The notes beneath the pieces were generated by a model. The model did not search any database and had not been told where the DNA came from. It worked only from the letters and a program-made list of their open reading frames with translations. 64,000 bases of DNA from contig JBEVNR010000012.1 in assembly GCA_040507985.1 (NCBI GenBank), positions 112,324 through 176,323 of the forward strand, written 5' to 3'. Origin of the DNA: JBEVNR01 sp040507985. Its GTDB lineage: Bacteria; Pseudomonadota; Alphaproteobacteria; Rickettsiales; UBA6187. The first letter of the stretch is position 1. Each line of letters opens with the position of its first letter. This document shows positions 16,987 through 26,183 of this stretch, piece by piece. The position numbers and the translations under genes were made by a program.

Positions 16987-17700
16987 TTACTGGCCGCCGC
17001 CGTAGCGCCTTTCCCTGCCGCAATAATCGTCAAGCGCGAGCGTAAAGGTGCGTTCGTTGAAATCCGGCCATAAGGCGTCGCAAAAATAGAGTTCCGCGTA
17101 GGCGCATTGCCACAGCAAGAAATTGCTCAACCGTTTTTCGCCCCCGGTGCGGATGAGCAGGTCCGGATCAGGACAGTCCGCGCTGTACATTTTTGCGGCG
17201 ACGGCGTCGACGTCGATGTTTTCTGGCGCAACTTCGCCGGTTATCGCGTCGCGGCATAAGGCGCGACAGGCGTCCGCAATTTCTTGCTTGGCGCCGTAGC
17301 CGATGGCGACGTTGACCCGCAACGCGGAGTTCGGCGCCGAACGCTCTTCCGCCGCGCGCAACGCATCGCGCAAATCTTCCGGAAAGGCGCGCACGTCGCC
17401 GATGAAGCGAAGGGCGACGCCTTCTTCTTCGAGCTGTTTCGCTTCGTTTCGCAAATAATCGCGCATTAATTCCATTAACTCCCGCACCTCGTACGACGAG
17501 CGATGCGCGTTTTCGGTGGAAAAGGCGTAGAGGGTAACATAGGGAATGCCGAATTTCATGCATAAACGGACGAAGTCGCGGGCGGTTTCCGAACCTTTGC
17601 GATGGCCGAACGCCGGCGGCAATCCCCGCTTGCGCGCCCAGCGTCTATTTCCGTCCATAATGACGGCTATGTGGCGGGGAAGGGTGCGAGAAGACGTCAT
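16987..17700 (-). CDS. uppS: Undecaprenyl diphosphate synthase
   Basis: A 237-residue cis-prenyltransferase making the C55 lipid carrier for peptidoglycan and O-antigen/capsule precursors. The HIAVIMDGNRRWARKRG motif holds the catalytic aspartate. FSTEN, the RFIGD strand and the C-terminal DLLIRTGGEKRLSNFLLWQ and YAELYF blocks follow in family order. No cdsA or frr neighbour is present. It lies just downstream (leftward) of tRNA-Ala. Confidence 0.96.
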   Translation of the reverse strand: MTSSRTLPRHIAVIMDGNRRWARKRGLPPAFGHRKGSETARDFVRLCMKFGIPYVTLYAFSTENAHRSSYEVRELMELMRDYLRNEAKQLEEEGVALRFIGDVRAFPEDLRDALRAAEERSAPNSALRVNVAIGYGAKQEIADACRALCRDAITGEVAPENIDVDAVAAKMYSADCPDPDLLIRTGGEKRLSNFLLWQCAYAELYFCDALWPDFNERTFTLALDDYCGRERRYGGGQ

Positions 17701-17762
17701 TTTTACTTGTTAAAAAAATTAACGCGACTCTACGCCGTTTTTATATAAGGAACGTGGTATGG

Positions 17763-17838
17763 TGGTGGAGTCGATGGGAGTCGAACCCACGACCTCCGCA
17801 TTGCGAACGCGGCGCTCTACCAACTGAGCTACGACCCC
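17763..17838 (-). tRNA. tRNA-Ala (CGC anticodon)
   Basis: The 76-base gene folds as a full cloverleaf, with a 7-bp acceptor stem (GGGGTCG with CGACTCC) and encoded CCA. The third pair is G3-U70, the alanine identity element. The anticodon loop is TTCGCAA, giving CGC, which reads GCG. The TPsiC arm contains GGTTCGACTCC. Confidence 0.96.
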
Positions 17839-17895
17839 TAAAAATATGGACCGCATGTTAGCCGCCTCACCGAAAGAAGCAAGCAAAATCGACGC

Positions 17896-18076
17896 GGATG
17901 CGTGCACTTTTTAAAACGAGACGATTTTCAGGGATTTTTTTAGCAAGAGTGTAGTACGTTCTTCAAGAAACAGCCGGCTATTTTGAAAAAACATGTCGAA
18001 TTCACAATAAAAAGACCAAAAATTCGGCCCTTCCGGCTACGCCGGCCTATGGCTCAATAAAGTGCATGGAGACTAA
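17896..18076. repeat. MITE-like family B copy (degenerate ends)
   Basis: About 180 bp similar throughout, in the same orientation, to the copy at 61794-61971. Shared stretches include ACGATTTTCAGGGATTTTTT and AAAAAGACCAAAAAT. The ends are decayed: GCGTGCACTTTTT on the left and a sequence whose complement is TTAGTCTCCATGCACTTT on the right. It lies just upstream of the tRNA-Ala gene, and no coding frame is present. Confidence 0.65.
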
Positions 18077-18082
18077 TATAGA

Positions 18083-18250
18083 TAGGAGTTACGCGAAACG
18101 TCGTCTTTTTGAGGGATTTTAAGGAATTTTCGCGCGCAGAACCGCAGCGTACTAGACGCTAAGGCCTGCCCCCGCGAAAGCGGGGGTGAGGATTCGAGCG
18201 CGAAAATTCCTTAAAATCCCTCAAAAAGACGACGTTTCGCGTAAGCCCTA
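18083..18250. repeat. Long perfect inverted repeat (family C) with inner cassette
   Basis: The outer arms are about 47-bp inverted copies beginning TTACGCGAAACGTCGTC and running to AATTTTCGCGC. They enclose a 60-bp centre that includes GCAGCGTACTAGACGC and a GC hairpin CCCCCGCGAAAGCGGGGG. The same centre occurs in the unrelated element at 27788-27957. The element follows family B directly, and together they fill the space between tRNA-Ala and rpsI. Confidence 0.7.
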
Positions 18251-18355
18251 TTATAATCAGAACATATCGTTATCCCTACTTTATTAAGGATAACGAACAA
18301 GGTGTGCTTGCAGCGTAATAACGCTAACCTGTCGATGGTCGCTATAAGCTGAACA

Positions 18356-18862
18356 TTAACGTTTAGAAAATTGGAATTTTTTACGCGCTTTTTTCTGTCC
18401 GGGTTTTTTACGCTCAACAACGCGGCTATCGCGGGTAAGGAAACCCGCCTGACGCAATGCGGGATGATAATCGGGATCAAAATTTACTAACGCCCGAGCG
18501 ATTCCCATAAGGATGGCCCCGGCTTGGCCGGATAATCCGCCGCCGGATACGTTGCATACAATGTCGAAACGATTTTCGGTATTGGTGACGGCAAAAGGCT
18601 GGTTTATCACCATGCGCAACACCGCGCGGCCAAAATACGTTTTTATGTCGCGCTTATTGACGATGCATTTGCCCGTACCGCTTTTTACGATAACCCGAGC
18701 CGTAGCGTCCTTGCGACGGCCCAAGGCGAACGCGCGTCCAAGCGCATCTTTCTTAGGTTGGCGTTTTGGAGCGACCTCCGGTTGTTTTTCTATTTTTTTC
18801 GCTGCCGCCAAAGGAGCGAAAGAAGTGCCGGCAAGCGCCTTGCTGATAACTTCAACTTCCAT
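18356..18862 (-). CDS. rpsI: 30S ribosomal protein S9
   Basis: A 168-residue S9. The core starts at [20 protein letters not shown] and has the conserved [19 protein letters not shown] block. It ends in the typical basic tail [12 protein letters not shown], which reaches the P-site tRNA. The N-terminal 45 residues are an extension common in alphaproteobacteria. It is two bases after rplM in the usual operon. A 9-bp inverted repeat (TCGTTATCC, complement at 18287-18295) lies beyond the stop but lacks a U tract. Confidence 0.97.
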   Translation of the reverse strand: MEVEVISKALAGTSFAPLAAAKKIEKQPEVAPKRQPKKDALGRAFALGRRKDATARVIVKSGTGKCIVNKRDIKTYFGRAVLRMVINQPFAVTNTENRFDIVCNVSGGGLSGQAGAILMGIARALVNFDPDYHPALRQAGFLTRDSRVVERKKPGQKKARKKFQFSKR

Positions 18863-18864
18863 AA

Positions 18865-19341
18865 TTACTCTTGGTTATCAATTGATTTTGCGTTTTTTCG
18901 ATTTTTTGATCCGAAATCGTATAGCTCGGGTTGTTGGCCTCCATGAGGATGCCGGTCCTCGGCATAAATATACAGTTTGCGCATTTGGGCGCGCCCGAGC
19001 GGAGAACGGGTAATCATGCGCTCGACCGCCTTGTGCAACACGCGTTCCGGAAACTTTCCTTCTAAAACGTGAGAGGCGACGCGCTCCTTAATTCCTCCGG
19101 GATACCCGGTATGGCGATAATATTTTTTATTAGGCGCTTTATTGCCGGTAAGATGCACGTGGCGGGCATTTATGACTACGACGCAATCGCCGCAATTCAT
19201 GTGCGGCGTATATTCCGGACGATGTTTTCCGCGTAAAATCATCGCAATCTCAGAGGCGAGACGCCCAAGCACCAAGTCTTTTGCGTCGATTAACACCCAT
19301 TTTGGCGCCAGTTCGGACTCGGAAATCGAGAACGTCTTCAT
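18865..19341 (-). CDS. rplM: 50S ribosomal protein L13
   Basis: A 158-residue L13 with [17 protein letters not shown] near the start, the [18 protein letters not shown] core and the [11 protein letters not shown] motif. The start is set at the ATG at 19341 (MKTFSI), which matches the family; an in-frame ATG 18 bases upstream is less likely. L13 and S9 are adjacent as in nearly all bacteria. L13 binds 23S rRNA early in assembly. Confidence 0.97.
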   Translation of the reverse strand: MKTFSISESELAPKWVLIDAKDLVLGRLASEIAMILRGKHRPEYTPHMNCGDCVVVINARHVHLTGNKAPNKKYYRHTGYPGGIKERVASHVLEGKFPERVLHKAVERMITRSPLGRAQMRKLYIYAEDRHPHGGQQPELYDFGSKNRKNAKSIDNQE

Positions 19342-19642
19342 TTTTTTTAGCAGTTGCATACGGCAAAGCGTTTAATTTTACGGTTAACGACCTCCCACTA
19401 CAACGGAAAAGCCTTAAGGTGACGGCCGCTTTCTTACCAAAGAGAGCGCGACGCGGCGTAATCTCTATAGCGAAAAACACGTGAAGTCAACCTAATTTGC
19501 GCCCGGCTCCATTTCTTTGGCCACATTGTGGTTACCGTGGGCGTAATTCATAAGATTCCCGCTTTCGCGCCGATGAAATTCTTGTTATGATGGCGAAGGA
19601 AACGGCAACAAAGAACAATTAAGCGACCAACTTGTACATAGC

Positions 19643-19993
19643 ATGAACTCCAACATTTCGCCGGCCTTTTACGTTGACGACGACGCCTTGGCCCGACTTA
19701 GGGAAATTTTAGCGCATAAGGAAGAAGGCGCGTTTCTGCGCATAAAAGTGCTCGGCGGCGGATGTGCCGGCTTTCAATACGAATATAGCTTCGGCGACGA
19801 CGCGCAAAACGCCTCGGACAAAGACGCCGTTTATAATTTCGACGAAATTAGGGTGGCGATCGACAAGGCGGCGCTGCCGTTCGTCGCCGGGGCGACGCTG
19901 CGATATAAATCCGCCCTCGGCGCCGCGTCGTTTAGCATCGACAACCCAAACGCCGCGTCCGGTTGCGGGTGCGGCAATAGTTTTTCCTTATAG
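19643..19993 (+). CDS. erpA: Iron-sulfur cluster insertion protein ErpA/IscA family
   Basis: A 116-residue A-type carrier. Three conserved cysteines are present: one in KVLGGGCAGFQY and two in the C-terminal SGCGCGNSFS. They hold the Fe-S cluster passed to apo-proteins. GGGCAGFQY rather than CGCSY-type motifs favours ErpA over IscA. It is followed 19 bases later by rpe. Other isc or suf genes are not nearby. Confidence 0.9.
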   Translation: MNSNISPAFYVDDDALARLREILAHKEEGAFLRIKVLGGGCAGFQYEYSFGDDAQNASDKDAVYNFDEIRVAIDKAALPFVAGATLRYKSALGAASFSIDNPNAASGCGCGNSFSL

Positions 19994-20012
19994 CGTAGCG
20001 TAAAAAAACATC

Positions 20013-20678
20013 GTGACCGTTCTTATTTCTCCCTCTTTGTTGGCGTGCGACTTCTCTCGATTGGGAGAGGAATGCGAACGCGCCGAACGCGCCGGCGCCG
20101 ATTGGCTGCACGTCGACGTGATGGACGGGCGCTTCGTTCCCAACGTCACCGTCGGTCCGTGCGTCGTCGCCGCCGTCAAGTCGCGCGCCACCGTTCCCCT
20201 CGACGTGCATTTAATGATCGAGGAGCCGGAGAGGCATGTCGACGCCTTTGCCGACGCGGGAAGCGATTATATTACCGTGCACGCCGAAGCCTGCCGCCAT
20301 CTTGACGCCTGCCTGAAGCGCATTCGGGCCTTGGGAAAAAAAGCGGGCGTGTCGCTTAATCCCTCCACTCCGGAGAACGTGCTGGAATACGTGCTGCGCG
20401 ACGTCGACCTTATATTGTTGATGACGGTGAATCCCGGTTTCGGCGGACAACGCTTTTTAGACGGGCAGGCGGAGAAAATTCGCCGCGTGCGCCGCATGAT
20501 CGACGTCTCCGGAAGCGCCGCGCTGCTCTCGGCGGACGGCGGTATAAACGCCGACACGGCTCCTATCGCGGTTAAGGCCGGATGCGACGTGCTGGTCGCC
20601 GGATCGGCGGTGTTTTGTAAAACGGGCGATACGGCCATCTACGCAAAAAACATCCAAAAATTGAAAGGTATCGTATGA
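20013..20678 (+). CDS. rpe: Ribulose-phosphate 3-epimerase
   Basis: A 221-residue TIM-barrel epimerase interconverting ribulose- and xylulose-5-phosphate. PSLLACDFSRLGEE, WLHVDVMDGRFVPN and DVHLMIEEPERHV are at the N-terminus. Metal-binding histidine and aspartate residues lie in these strands. VNPGFGGQRF and SADGGIN close the site. The start is GTG at 20013. The stop overlaps the next gene by ATGA. Confidence 0.96.
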   Translation: MTVLISPSLLACDFSRLGEECERAERAGADWLHVDVMDGRFVPNVTVGPCVVAAVKSRATVPLDVHLMIEEPERHVDAFADAGSDYITVHAEACRHLDACLKRIRALGKKAGVSLNPSTPENVLEYVLRDVDLILLMTVNPGFGGQRFLDGQAEKIRRVRRMIDVSGSAALLSADGGINADTAPIAVKAGCDVLVAGSAVFCKTGDTAIYAKNIQKLKGIV

Positions 20679-21469
20679 AAAACTTGGCATGGTTAGGCGC
20701 CCTGGCGCTGGTTTGCGCCTGCGCGGCGCCGACCACCTATTATCCGTCGGTGGATCACGGAGAAATGCAAAGCGAAGCGAAGTACCAAAGCGCGCAAGCC
20801 CGCGACGCCGCCGCGTTTTCCCGCTCGACGCCGGCCGAACGGAAGGACGACGAGGCGCGGCTCTTGCGCGTCGCCAAGAAAATCGGCCCGTCCGGCGCCG
20901 CGCTCTGCGCCGAAATGCGCGGATCGTTCGACGGGTGCAGCTTCGATTTCGCCATGTCGGAACAAGAAGGCGCGAACGCCTACGCCGACGGCTCGAAAAT
21001 TTTCGTCACCCGCGAAATGGCGAACTTTGCCTCTAAAGACGACGAAATGGCGACGGTGCTGGGCCACGAATATGCCCACAACATTTTGCGGCACGTGGCG
21101 TCGACGCAGCGCAACGTCATGATCGGCACGCTGGCGGGAACGGCGGCAGACGCGCTCGCGCAGTCGCAGGGCGTTAATTCCGGCGGGGCGTTCGCGCAAC
21201 TTGGCGCATACGGCGCGCAAATGCGCTATTCGCAAGATTTTGAGCGCGAAGCGGACTATGTCGGGCTATATATCATGGCGAGGGCAGGATACAAGGTCAA
21301 CGACGCAAGCGCGTTCTGGCGCAAGATGGCGACCCGCTTCCCGGACGGCATTTACACCGGCGGCACCCACCCCACCAGCGCGGAGCGTTATATTTCCTTA
21401 AATAAGACCGCCGCCGAAATTACGCAAAAACGCGAAAGCGGCAAACCGCTTAGACCCTCGATGCGGTAG
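20675..21469 (+). CDS. M48-family metalloprotease lipoprotein
   Basis: A 264-residue secreted zinc protease. The N-terminus is a signal with lipobox VCACA at about 13-17. The catalytic helix is VLGHEYAHNIL (HExxH). The third ligand glutamate lies in FEREADYVGLYIMARAGY. Architecture resembles periplasmic Loi/YcaL-type quality-control proteases, smaller than BepA because no TPR domain follows. Coupling to rpe by ATGA and a downstream membrane protein suggest one operon without a shared pathway. Confidence 0.88.
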   Translation: MKNLAWLGALALVCACAAPTTYYPSVDHGEMQSEAKYQSAQARDAAAFSRSTPAERKDDEARLLRVAKKIGPSGAALCAEMRGSFDGCSFDFAMSEQEGANAYADGSKIFVTREMANFASKDDEMATVLGHEYAHNILRHVASTQRNVMIGTLAGTAADALAQSQGVNSGGAFAQLGAYGAQMRYSQDFEREADYVGLYIMARAGYKVNDASAFWRKMATRFPDGIYTGGTHPTSAERYISLNKTAAEITQKRESGKPLRPSMR

Positions 21470-21477
21470 CGTCTTTC

Positions 21478-22383
21478 ATGCGGGAATCGCTCGGGGTCGC
21501 GCGCGCTTTTTGCCGCCGTTATAAAGCCGTTTTAACCGGCGTTTTTATCGCTGCGCTGCTCGCCTACGTGTTTCTTCGCATCGACCGCGAGGAATTGCGG
21601 CATACGCTGTCGGCGCTATCCGTCGGGTCGATGGCGGCGGCGACATGCCTTATTGCGACGTCGCAAATCGTCAGCGCCCTGCGCATGCGGCTTTACGTGG
21701 AGGCGAGCGGTCCGCGCATGGGGTTTCGCGAGGCCGTTGGGTTGTATTTCGCCTCGATGTTTTTAAACGTGTTCATGCCGGGCGGCATAGGCGGCGACGG
21801 GTATAAGTGCGTGGAGCTATCCGCGCGCTACGATTTTCCCCCGTACCGCTCTCTAGCGATCGCCTTGTCGGAAAGGGCGTCCGGGTTGCTCGCGTTGCTG
21901 TTCCTGGCCTTGGCGTCGTTCGCGTTTAGCCGGGCGCCGGAGGCCATCGGCGTCGGGCCGGGATTAACCGCCTGTGCGCTCGTCATCGCCGGCGCGGCGG
22001 TTGCGTCGGCCTATCGGCTCGGAACCGGAGCGCTGCTTCGCGAAAAAATTTCCCTTTCGCTCCGCGCCTTTCCGTATTCCCTGGCGGTGCAATTATTGCA
22101 ATTTTCGGCGATGCTGCTGCTACTAGCAGGATTGCCTGACGCGAATTTGGATCGCTGGGCGGATTACGGCCTTATTTTTTTCCTCTCTTCGCTGCTTGCC
22201 ATGGTTCCCGTTTCCGTCGGAGGGCTGGGGGTGAGGGAAGCCACGTTTTTTCAGGCGGCGGAATATTTAGACGGCATCTCTCCCGCCGCCGGCGCCGTGG
22301 CGGCCTCGGCCTTCTTTCTATGCCACCTGCCCCCCGCCTTGTGCGGCGTATGGCGCTGGGGAAAGAAATGGCTGCCGGAATAA
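21478..22383 (+). CDS. YbhN/UPF0104-type integral membrane protein
   Basis: A 301-residue protein with about seven or eight hydrophobic segments. Characteristic family motifs are FMPGGIGGDGYK near residue 100 and VSVGGLGVREATFF near residue 245, as in the lysylphosphatidylglycerol synthase transmembrane region family. Full MprF enzymes carry a second cytosolic domain, which is absent here. It may move or modify a lipid, but no substrate is evident. It follows the M48 gene by 8 bases. Confidence 0.8.
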   Translation: MRESLGVARAFCRRYKAVLTGVFIAALLAYVFLRIDREELRHTLSALSVGSMAAATCLIATSQIVSALRMRLYVEASGPRMGFREAVGLYFASMFLNVFMPGGIGGDGYKCVELSARYDFPPYRSLAIALSERASGLLALLFLALASFAFSRAPEAIGVGPGLTACALVIAGAAVASAYRLGTGALLREKISLSLRAFPYSLAVQLLQFSAMLLLLAGLPDANLDRWADYGLIFFLSSLLAMVPVSVGGLGVREATFFQAAEYLDGISPAAGAVAASAFFLCHLPPALCGVWRWGKKWLPE

Positions 22384-22402
22384 AGTAGCAAAACGCGTTA
22401 CG

Positions 22403-23926
22403 TCATCTTCCCCGCATAATCGCGTCCACCAACTCCGCGACGGCCGGAATGTGTCCATCGGCATAGAGGGGGTCGTCCGAAAACCGGTAGGCGTTATGTC
22501 CGGAGAACATTAACTGGTCGTCAAAATTTCCGTGGCCGTGGATCACGTCTTGCAGGGTTTTTTGGATGCAAAAGCTGCGGGGGTCTGCCTTTCGCCCGGT
22601 GGAATAATCGTCGTGGTCCTTCCAATTGCTGAACTTACAATGGCTTAGGCATCCCATGCAGTTAATTTGGTCGCGGCGGATGCCGTCCGATTCCTCGGAC
22701 GAGACGAAGATGAGCGTGTTGTCCGGGGTGCGCAACGCCTCGGAGAATCCTTGCCGCACCCATTCTTCCGCCAACAGCTTGTCGTGCGGTTCGACGTAGA
22801 CGGTGCGCGCCCGCGCGCCGACGGTCAATTCTTCCGACAATACGCCGCTTGGCACGGCGCCAAAGGGAATTTGGCGATGATTGCGGTCGATCATCATTTG
22901 GATGAAGCCGTTATGCACGGCGGAGGAATAAAATCCCGTCGGACTGAAGCGGTTTAAATACACGTCGCCTTTTTTAAGAGTCAGCAGCTTTTTCTTCCAT
23001 GCATCCGGAACGGGGCTTTCTTTCGTGAGGATAGGCCTTGTGCCGAATTGAAAGGCGATGGGACCGATCTCGGGATTGTCAAGCCAATCCGCCCATTCGT
23101 CGATATGCCACACGCCGCCGGCCATGACCACGGGCGTATCCTTTAATCCGACCTCGTTCATAAACGAACGTAATTCCGCCACCCGGGCATAAGGCTCCTC
23201 AAACGTCTCCGGGTCTTCGTTGTTGGAAAGCCCGTTATGGCCGCCCGCCTTCCACGGGTCTTCGTACACCACCGCGCCGAGCTTTTCGGCGTATTTGGAA
23301 TAGGAACGCTTCCACAACGCCCGAAACGCCCGCATCGACGAGACGATAGGATAATAATACACGTCGTATTTCGCGGCGATTTCGGAAAGGCGATAGGGCA
23401 TGCCGGCGCCGCACGTCACGCCGTGAATCAATCCCTTTGCCCCCTCCAATATGCCTTCAAGCACGCGAGCGGCGCCGCCCATTTCCCATAGCACGTTCAT
23501 GTGCACCCGCCCTTCGCCGCCGGAGACGTCGCGCGCGATGCGCGCTTGCTCGACGCCGCCTTGTATGGCTTTTTGGATAAGCTCCTCGTGGCGGTCGCGC
23601 CGAGTTTTTCCCTTATAGACAACGGGAACGGGACGTCCCTCCGCGTCATAGCTGTCGGCGTTCACTCCGGAAAACGTCCCCACCGCGCCGGCGGCGGCGA
23701 AGGCGCCGGAGGTGAGGCCGTTGCTGACGCCGACTCCCTTGCCGCCTTCGATGATAGGTAAGGCTTCCCGTCCGGAGATGAGAATGGGGCGCAACCCTTT
23801 AAGCCATGAAGAAGGGGCGTCAAAAACGGAATCGCGACTAGCTAGGGCGTTCAAGGCTTCACTCGCATAAATGGGCGCCGCGCTTGCGGCAAACGCCGCA
23901 CGTGCGAACAACGGGAAGCGCATCAT
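22403..23926 (-). CDS. Nitronate monooxygenase-like flavin oxidoreductase
   Basis: A 507-residue FMN-dependent oxidoreductase of the nitronate monooxygenase/2-nitropropane dioxygenase superfamily. HGVTCGAGMPYRLSEIA and MAGGVWHIDEWADWL are recognisable barrel elements, and PIAFQFGTRPIL is a late strand. A C-terminal extension contains CMGCLSHCKFSNWK, a cysteine cluster seen in a subset of alphaproteobacterial members. The first 25 residues are hydrophobic but lack a clear signal. The real substrate is unknown. It converges with the membrane protein gene to its left. Confidence 0.8.
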   Translation of the reverse strand: MMRFPLFARAAFAASAAPIYASEALNALASRDSVFDAPSSWLKGLRPILISGREALPIIEGGKGVGVSNGLTSGAFAAAGAVGTFSGVNADSYDAEGRPVPVVYKGKTRRDRHEELIQKAIQGGVEQARIARDVSGGEGRVHMNVLWEMGGAARVLEGILEGAKGLIHGVTCGAGMPYRLSEIAAKYDVYYYPIVSSMRAFRALWKRSYSKYAEKLGAVVYEDPWKAGGHNGLSNNEDPETFEEPYARVAELRSFMNEVGLKDTPVVMAGGVWHIDEWADWLDNPEIGPIAFQFGTRPILTKESPVPDAWKKKLLTLKKGDVYLNRFSPTGFYSSAVHNGFIQMMIDRNHRQIPFGAVPSGVLSEELTVGARARTVYVEPHDKLLAEEWVRQGFSEALRTPDNTLIFVSSEESDGIRRDQINCMGCLSHCKFSNWKDHDDYSTGRKADPRSFCIQKTLQDVIHGHGNFDDQLMFSGHNAYRFSDDPLYADGHIPAVAELVDAIMRGR

Positions 23927-24107
23927 AACGGAGAAGCCGCCCCGTGTAAATCGCCTGATTAGGCGCTTCTAAAGAATTTTTACCTTTGGCGACATGCGAG
24001 GAAACAATTGCATGAAATTATTTTAATTTTTTATTAAAAATTAAAATAATTTCATTGAGTGTACGGCGCGACCTCACTAAAATATTTCCATGACTCCGGA
24101 ATAAAAA

Positions 24108-24575
24108 GTGAGTTTGAGTATGTTAGACGCAATAAAGACGGGCGACGCACGCACCTCCGACGCTTATCGAGGATTTTTAGACAACTATATTTTTTCGGAC
24201 GCGCTAACGACGTTTTTTTCGTCAACGCAACATGCCGCCTCCCACGCGGAACGCGCCGTTGCGTTAAGCGGGTACTTTTATCTTTTCATGACCTTGGCGG
24301 CGGAACTACGCCTCGCCCTTCTTCTCGACGGAGAAAATGACGCAAAGAACAATTTCTCGGAAGAATCGGAAGGCACGTCCAACCAAGACGCCATAAAAGT
24401 AGGCGACCACGTCTTTAAATTGATGAGCGAGGCGCAAAGCGGCGATTTTCTTCGCCGGCGCCGCGAAAAGGAAAATACGGAATTCATGAGTAAAATTCCG
24501 AAACCGCCCAAAACCCACGTGAGATTCGTCCTTGAATCTAAATACAGCGAAATGAATACGGGCAGAGGGTTATAA
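24108..24575 (+). CDS. Hypothetical cytosolic protein
   Basis: A 155-residue product starting at a GTG with CGGAATAA before it; an ATG lies four codons later. The N-terminal half has amphipathic helices and a hydrophobic stretch (YFYLFMTLAAELRLALLL). The C-terminal half is charged with many Lys and Arg. No family is recognised. AT-rich leader DNA precedes it, including a 16-bp palindrome AATTTTTTATTAAAAATT around 24026. It sits between the flavin enzyme and the sigma-54 regulator but has its own spacer on each side. Confidence 0.5.
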   Translation: MSLSMLDAIKTGDARTSDAYRGFLDNYIFSDALTTFFSSTQHAASHAERAVALSGYFYLFMTLAAELRLALLLDGENDAKNNFSEESEGTSNQDAIKVGDHVFKLMSEAQSGDFLRRRREKENTEFMSKIPKPPKTHVRFVLESKYSEMNTGRGL

Positions 24576-24722
24576 CCACACGTTAGGTCTATTTACTTTC
24601 CCGCATTAGGACCTCATTAACGAGTGTTTGATACTATGAACAACGTTAAGTTTATTTCTTTACAGAAAATTCTGCGGTTTTAGTGGCGAAACCGTTAGCC
24701 CACATGCGCCGATGCGGAACTT

Positions 24723-26183
24723 ATGACCTATAACATCCTTTTAGTGGACGACGACAAAAGCGACGCCGAGTTGCTAAAAATGCGGCTCGAGACGCGGGCG
24801 AATTGCCGCGTGACCGTGCTCACGACCGGCAAGGACGCGATGGACGCCCTCACCGCCACCAGGCATTCCCCCTACGATTTGGTGCTGCTCGATCTCGGCA
24901 TGCCCGGAGTGGATGGCATGGACGTGCTGAATTCCGCCCGTCCCATCCATCCCGCCCTGCCGATCGTGGTGCGCACCGGGCGCGACGAGTCCGCCGTGGC
25001 GGTCGAGGCGTTAAAAGCCGGCGCCACCGATTTCGTATGCAAAACCGATTCCTTCGACAAATTAGAAAAAACCGTCAAAACCGCCTTGCTTTCGAGCAAG
25101 ATTGACGCGGAAATGGCGCGCTACCATAACGACGCGACGGGTCGCAAGACCAATTTTAACGATATTCTGGGCGAATCCGCCGCCGTGAAGGAAATGATCG
25201 CCTGCGCGAAAAAAGCGGCGAACTCCGATATTTCCGTCTTGATAGAAGGAGAAAGCGGTTGCGGAAAGGAATTGCTCGCCCGGGCGATCCACAACGCCGG
25301 ACGGCGCGCCGACAAGCCGTTCATCGCGGTCAATTGCGGGGCCATTCCCGAAAACCTGGCGGAAAGCGTGCTGTTCGGCCATGAAAAAGGCGCCTTTACG
25401 GGCGCGATCTACAAGGCCATCGGAAAATTTCGCGAAGCCGACGGCGGCACGATTTTTCTGGACGAGGTGGGAGAGTTGTCGCCGGACGCCCAAACGAAAT
25501 TATTGCGCGCCCTGGAAAGCGGAGAGATAGACGCGGTCGGATCGCACTCCAAAATTAAGGTGGACGTGCGCGTCATTTCCGCCACCAACCGCGACTTAAC
25601 CGGCGAAGTGCGCGCCAAGGCGTTTCGCGAAGACTTATATTACCGACTTAACGTATTTCCCGTCCACGTGCCGCCGCTCCGCGAACGCGCGGGCGACGTG
25701 CCGATGCTGGTGCGCTATTACGCCGGCCGCTTTAGCCACATCGAGGGGAAGGCCGCGCCGGAGTTGTCTTCCGACGCCATGCGGCTGCTGGAAACCTATT
25801 CCTGGCCCGGCAACGTGCGCCAGTTGAAAAACGCCATCTATCGCGCGGTGGTGCTCAGCGAAGACGCGCGGCTGGAGTCGGAGTTTTTTCCCTCCGTGGC
25901 GTCGGACGCGGCGGAAGGAAAGCGTCGCGCTGCCCGTTCGGACGGCGTGGCGCCGTTGCCGGAATTCGCCCTTTCCGTCATCGGCCAAAGCGGCCACGCG
26001 CGATCGCTCGAGGAGATGGAAAAAGAAATCATCGAAAAAACCATGGCGCGCTATCACGGTTGCATTTCCGAGGCGTCGAGGAGGCTTGGCGTCGGGCGTT
26101 CGACGCTCTACCGAAAAATGTACAAATACGCGCTGCACCGTTACTTAGACGAGGGCGACGCGACGCGCGCGGCGGGAGAATGA
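24723..26183 (+). CDS. NtrC-family sigma-54-dependent response regulator
   Basis: A 486-residue transcription activator in three parts. The receiver domain (about 1-125) has the DDD acidic pocket and D57 in LVLLDLGMPG. The AAA+ domain (about 147-375) has Walker A GESGCGKE, an intact GAFTGA loop that contacts sigma-54, and IFLDEVGELS. A Fis-type helix-turn-helix (about 440-475) contains SEASRRLGVGRSTLYRKM. No partner kinase is in the window. Its stop overlaps the start of a prepilin gene (ATGA), so it likely controls surface-appendage genes here. Confidence 0.93.
   Translation: MTYNILLVDDDKSDAELLKMRLETRANCRVTVLTTGKDAMDALTATRHSPYDLVLLDLGMPGVDGMDVLNSARPIHPALPIVVRTGRDESAVAVEALKAGATDFVCKTDSFDKLEKTVKTALLSSKIDAEMARYHNDATGRKTNFNDILGESAAVKEMIACAKKAANSDISVLIEGESGCGKELLARAIHNAGRRADKPFIAVNCGAIPENLAESVLFGHEKGAFTGAIYKAIGKFREADGGTIFLDEVGELSPDAQTKLLRALESGEIDAVGSHSKIKVDVRVISATNRDLTGEVRAKAFREDLYYRLNVFPVHVPPLRERAGDVPMLVRYYAGRFSHIEGKAAPELSSDAMRLLETYSWPGNVRQLKNAIYRAVVLSEDARLESEFFPSVASDAAEGKRRAARSDGVAPLPEFALSVIGQSGHARSLEEMEKEIIEKTMARYHGCISEASRRLGVGRSTLYRKMYKYALHRYLDEGDATRAAGE

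Noticed and set aside
17719..17907. Short leftward frame across tRNA-Ala
   Set aside because: Its middle is the translated tRNA gene, a known annotation artefact.
18265..18297. Inverted repeat after rpsI as a terminator
   Set aside because: The stem is good but no U tract follows on the minus strand, so it is not called.
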